Position numbers and translations under genes: made by a program
Origin: Lactuca virosa
Taxonomy: Eukaryota > Streptophyta > Magnoliopsida > Asterales > Asteraceae
DNA: 64,000 bases
Direction of reading: 5' to 3'
Assembly (NCBI GenBank): GCA_928212115.1
Contig: CAKMRJ010001112.1
Location: 404,729,868 to 404,793,867, forward strand
The notes under the pieces: model-generated
What the model saw: only the letters and a program-made list of their open reading frames with translations
What the model was told of the DNA's origin: nothing
The model's database searches: none
In this document: piece after piece, positions 60,203 through 64,000 of the stretch
How the letters are laid out: each line of letters starts with the position of its first letter
How positions within the stretch are numbered: position 1 is the first letter of the stretch

Positions 60203-62116
60203 ACTAATGAAACCATTTTCCAACAACTCCTGAAGTTACATCATAAGCTCCTTCATCTCTGTAGGTACTAATCGGTATGGTGCTTTTGCTATTTATGTTG
60301 ATCCAGGCAACAAGTCTATTCGAAACTCTACTTGTCTATCATGGGGAAATTCAGGAAAATCTTCGGGAAAGACTTCCGGATAGTCACACACTACTGGTAT
60401 TCTTTGTATTTCTTTCTTCTCCTTCTTTGCATCAATCACAAATGCCAAGTATGATGTGCATCCTTTGGACAAACATTTTATGGCTTTCATTAGGGAAATG
60501 ATTCCAAAATTTACTCTATGTTTGTCCCCGTACACCATAAATGACTCTTTTTCCAGGTAGGTTTACTATCACTATCTTCTTCTTGCATAGTATCTCAACA
60601 TCGTTTGCACTAAGCCAATCCATTCCCAGTACGATGTCGAAACCATTCAACTTAATGGGTAACAACTCCTCGTGGAATTCGTTTCCGTTTAAGTCGATGA
60701 CGATGTTTTTAATGCAATCGCTATTAGGTGTGAATTTGCCACTGGCAACTTCTACAACTAGAGCATTATCAAGTTTATCAACAGGCAATGCTAGTCTTCC
60801 ACCAAATTTGTGTGATATAAAGGAATAATTCGCTTTGGAATCAAACAATATATTGGCAGGCAATCCATTTACAAGAAAGGTACCTGAAGCGACATCTGTT
60901 GCATCCTTTGCGGCTTCCACGGTCATCTGGAAAGCTCTCGCCTTCGGCCTCAGTGGAATGTTGGGCCTTGCTGCCTCCTTCTTCTTTGGACAGTCTTTTG
61001 TAATGTGCCCTTCCTTACATCCATAGCACACCCTCGTGTTCGATGCGCACTCTTTGGCGTAATGCCCAGTATTTCAACACTTGTAGCAAGTCACCTCCTC
61101 GCTACATTTTCCAAAGTGTTTCTTTTTACACTTCTCGCACCACTTGGATTCGCCTCCTCCTCCTTTAAATTTCCTCGAACCAGACTTCAAGAATTTTCTC
61201 TTCTTGTTGGACCTCGAATATCCATCGAACTTCCTCTTCTCACCAACCTCAGATCTCTCCAGACCCTTATCCCTTATCTGGGTCTCAACATTCTTAGCTG
61301 CTCAGATGGCGGCTTTCAAAGTGGTTGCTTGCTTGACCATTGGACCAAAGTCCGTTGGTAATCCGTGGGCAAACTTGTTGACCTTGGAGAATTCAGTTGG
61401 AACCAGGTAAGGAACAAGCTTCATCTTCTCTGTAAAACTTGCGGCATACTCGGTGATCTTACCTTCCTCAGATTCTGAAATTCATTTTTGATTTTGAGAA
61501 GATCTTGCTCAGAGCAGTACAACATTTTTAATTGCACCAGGAAACCTTCCCAAGACATCTTGCTAGCTTTTCCTTTGGGCATCGTATCAGCTAGTAGCTT
61601 CCACCAGCTCAGTACTTCAGACTTTAACAGGGGAAACACGAGAGCGGTCTTTTGTCTGTTGCTACAGTCGCAACTCTCAAACATTGTCTCCATCTCAGAG
61701 ATCCAATCCATAACTTCCACTGGTGTTGAGCTTCTAGAAAGACACGGTGGTTTGGATGCCATGAAATCCTTGTATTTGCATCCACGTCTGTCATTTCCTC
61801 TATTGTGGTGGTTTCTCCTTCCCACATGTGGTTCAACTTGACTGACAGTCTGACTATAGTTCCCTTCATCAGTTTGCTCAATGTTCAGCTCAGGATGTTA
61901 AACATGCATTGTAGGTTCATCCCTATTCTGTTGAAGTAAACGCCTTGTCTCTTCCATCCAACGATCCAACATCATCTGGATCATTGTTTGTACCCCGACC
62001 ATCGTGATTGGCTCAGGTACAACTGCTACTATCGGTACTTGCTCAATCACTTGGGGTTGAGGCTGCCGATTGCGAGTAGCACTAGCATTTCTAATTCCGC
62101 TTAAGGTTCTCGCCAT
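60203..62116 (-). pseudogene. gag-pro-RT of gypsy element D, broken
   Basis: On the minus strand gag starts MARTLSGIRNASATRNRQ at 62116, with an in-frame TAA at 61898 and capsid block VEVMDWISEMETMFESC. A frameshift lies near 61470. The zinc knuckles CYKC(stop)NTGHYAKEC and CYGCKEGHITKDC follow near 61090 and 61010. Protease has FDSKANYSFIS, where the usual DSGA has become DSKA, and later IVLGMDWLSANDVE. A shifted frame begins the RT region with DYPEVFPEDFPEFPHDRQVE and then APYRLVPTEMKEL, cut at 60202 by LTR E. The order gag-PR-RT is Ty3/gypsy. Confidence 0.88.
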
Positions 62117-62481
62117 GTTGATCTATACACCAAAGTAGGCGAATTTAGATCTTATTTACGATAGACGTTTAAATCTTCCTTGTGACTCCGAAAAGTTATA
62201 TGCTAGTTCTAATATTGTAGTCGGACGTTTAGAAATCTGAACACATATAGTTTCCAGATCCGGTTGGCAACAGACCATAGATTCGATCAAATAATAGAAA
62301 ATAAGGCATCTTTATAGCTATAACATAAATCATTTAGCACATAATAGAAACTTAGGCATCTTTCCTAAAATAATCTAGTCCTCATGTCTAAAATATAGTA
62401 GACACTCATCTCACAATCACCGCTTAGCATTCTAAGTTTAAGTCTAGAAATCCTACAAATTCCTAGTTCGCTTAAACTAAT
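62117..62481 (-). other. leader of gypsy element D
   Basis: Non-coding sequence between PBS and gag, similar to the leader of the deleted family C element at 54660-55010; the two belong to one family. Confidence 0.7.
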
Positions 62482-62493
62482 GCTCTGATACCA
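62482..62493 (-). other. primer-binding site of gypsy D
   Basis: Minus TGGTATCAGAGC just inside the LTR at 62496. Confidence 0.88.
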
Positions 62494-62495
62494 AC

Positions 62496-62989
62496 TGTGA
62501 CATCCCCAATTTTACGGCCAGAAAAGACCGATTTGTTTATGCTTTATTTGAAAATCAGAGTATACTTTTAAAGAAATATGTTGCAAAATTTGTTCCCAAA
62601 AATATGATAAAGAATTTACCAAAGCATTTCTGAAGAAATGTATTTTCATTATATTAAAAAAAACTCGGGATGTCATTGTCAATACATATGAAAAGCATGA
62701 AAAGAAACAACATAGGCCTTACAACATCTATTTATTCTAGTGGCCTATAATCCATTGATCTCTCATCAGATCATCACTCCTGTGCTCTCTTGCCACTACC
62801 TGTATACAAGAAGCTTAGTGGGTCAGGCTTGGGAGCCTGGTGAGCACATAGGGTTTTCAACCCACAATAATTAGGTTCATTAATTTCGTCAAATCATTTT
62901 ACCCGATTACCCGTTCCCGTTATCCTCACCTTACGTCCCTAAAGCATCTATTATAAGGGACCTAGCCTAAGGATTTTCATCCGGGTGAC
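62496..62989 (-). repeat. 5' LTR of gypsy D (family C), interrupted
   Basis: Starts TGTGACATCCCC as in C1 and C2 and carries the shared phrase CATAGGGTTTTCAACCCAC. The copia LTR at 62990 interrupts it; its remainder is beyond the window. Confidence 0.85.
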
Positions 62990-64000
62990 TGATGAGTTTT
63001 ATACATAGCAAACAATTCTATGTATGCATGCAACCCTAATAGAAGGATCTATGTTTTCACTATTAGACGTACAAGCATTGAACACAAAAACAAGAAACCC
63101 TAGAAAGGATGCATAATTTTCAAAATGTGCTATAAAATAAAGTTAAGAAACATACATTTATTGTTATATTGTAATAATAATGGATTCCTTGAAGATCTTT
63201 ATCTTTGAGAGCAAGTGTCACAAGTGTAACACCTCTAATGGCTCACAAACACTAAGCAAGAGGATGATATGAGAGAGAAGGAGGAGGCTATGATTTTCGG
63301 CTCTTCTTAGGGTTTAGGAAGTCTAACATGGACGAAATCCATAAGGGGTTATGCCCTTTATATAGTTGTTGGTTGCTTAAGGCCAAAGCTAGGGTTAAGA
63401 TAAGGAAACCCTTCCCTTTGCTTAAGGCCTAAGCAGCTCATGGATCCTCATCCTTAAGGCCATGAACGAAATTTCTAGTGCCTTCCCTAGAGAATTTCAT
63501 CCATCCCTCCTAGGATGGTCCAAGAGCCAAATACCACAACTATCAATAAATTGCAAAACATCCCTTACATTTTTAATTAATTCCTTTAATCCCAAAATTA
63601 ATTCCAAATTAAATTCTGATTAAATATTAAGTAATAATATGATTTCTAATTAATATATTATTTCCATAATACATTAATAAATCATTTATTTCATTTTATT
63701 ATTCCAAATAATAAATTCTTCCTTTTTATCAATTAATCATCCTATCAAGTTGCTAGTATGAAGGCAACCCAAAAGGAATATGCTACTATCAATTCAAGTA
63801 TATACCAATTATAGTTATGGGCTTAGACACCTAATCCAACAGTCTCCCACTTGGATAAGTCTAGTAACTTATAATTGCAAGTATAACTTCAAAAATTGAC
63901 TAGCAAATTGTAGCTCTCAAAGCCGCTGTCAAACTCTGACCTAGTCAGTTATGTGTCGTAATATAAGCGATCAAATATTCCTCCATTCTACAAGATATCG
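62990..64000 (-). mobile_element. 3' end of a second copia-type element (runs off right edge)
   Basis: An LTR of 852 bp (62990-63841; TGATGAGTTTTATAC...CCTAATCCAACA as printed) is followed by the PPT complement GTCTCCCACTTGG and internal sequence. The order LTR then PPT gives minus orientation. Minus TATATAAAG at 63364-63356. It resembles the copia LTRs at 30316 and 45020 only in part, so it is a related but separate family. Confidence 0.82.

Overview
This is plant nuclear DNA: introns are GT-AG with one GC-AG, promoters are AT-rich with TATA boxes, and most of the window is nested LTR retrotransposons and TIR transposons. The LTR U3 regions are full of short palindromes such as GTACGC-NNN-GCGTAC, ACTCGNCGAGT and CACGTCGTG. 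I associate these with Asteraceae, especially lettuce (Lactuca), but that is recollection and not a search result.

Host genes lie between about 6.6 and 17.5 kb. There are three: a five-exon Mpv17/PMP22-family membrane protein gene (+, 6962-8476), a RING-H2 E3 ligase gene (+, 12820-13870) with an apparent 1-bp frameshift in its last exon, and a class II trehalose-6-phosphate synthase gene (-, 14286-17027) closest in my memory to TPS7, with a GC-AG intron and a probable 5'UTR intron. Three MITEs sit between or beside them, one directly upstream of the Mpv17 TATA box.

Left edge (1-5893): the 5' part of a minus-strand Ty3/gypsy element (2.1-kb LTR, PBS, broken gag-pro). A 1.2-kb hAT transposon sits in its gag, and a 67-nt intron-like insert sits at the gag-pro junction.

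Middle (18.3-27.4 kb): a deleted MULE transposase, then two gene-fragment-carrying elements, each bounded by long (AT)n arrays and by related inverted ends. The second holds a roughly 640-bp array of interleaved ATG-TGATT/AATCACAT palindromes.

Right half (27.4-58.7 kb): one decayed MULE whose TIRs are now 31 kb apart. A Ty3/gypsy element (family B) sits inside it. Its 5' LTR is split by a 15.5-kb copia element (perfect TSD GTTAG) and by a solo LTR. The copia element holds three solo LTRs, two with perfect TSDs and one with a one-mismatch TSD. The gypsy internal region holds a deleted minus-strand family C element. Beyond the MULE (58.7-64 kb) are a solo or hybrid LTR, a second broken gypsy gag-pro-RT with PBS and LTR, and the 3' LTR of another copia element running off the end.

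No rRNA, tRNA or CRISPR was seen. The most unusual signal is that several LTR families with different terminal sequences each carry their own array of CpG-centred short palindromes close upstream of the LTR TATA box, while the copia element carries its version just after the primer-binding site.
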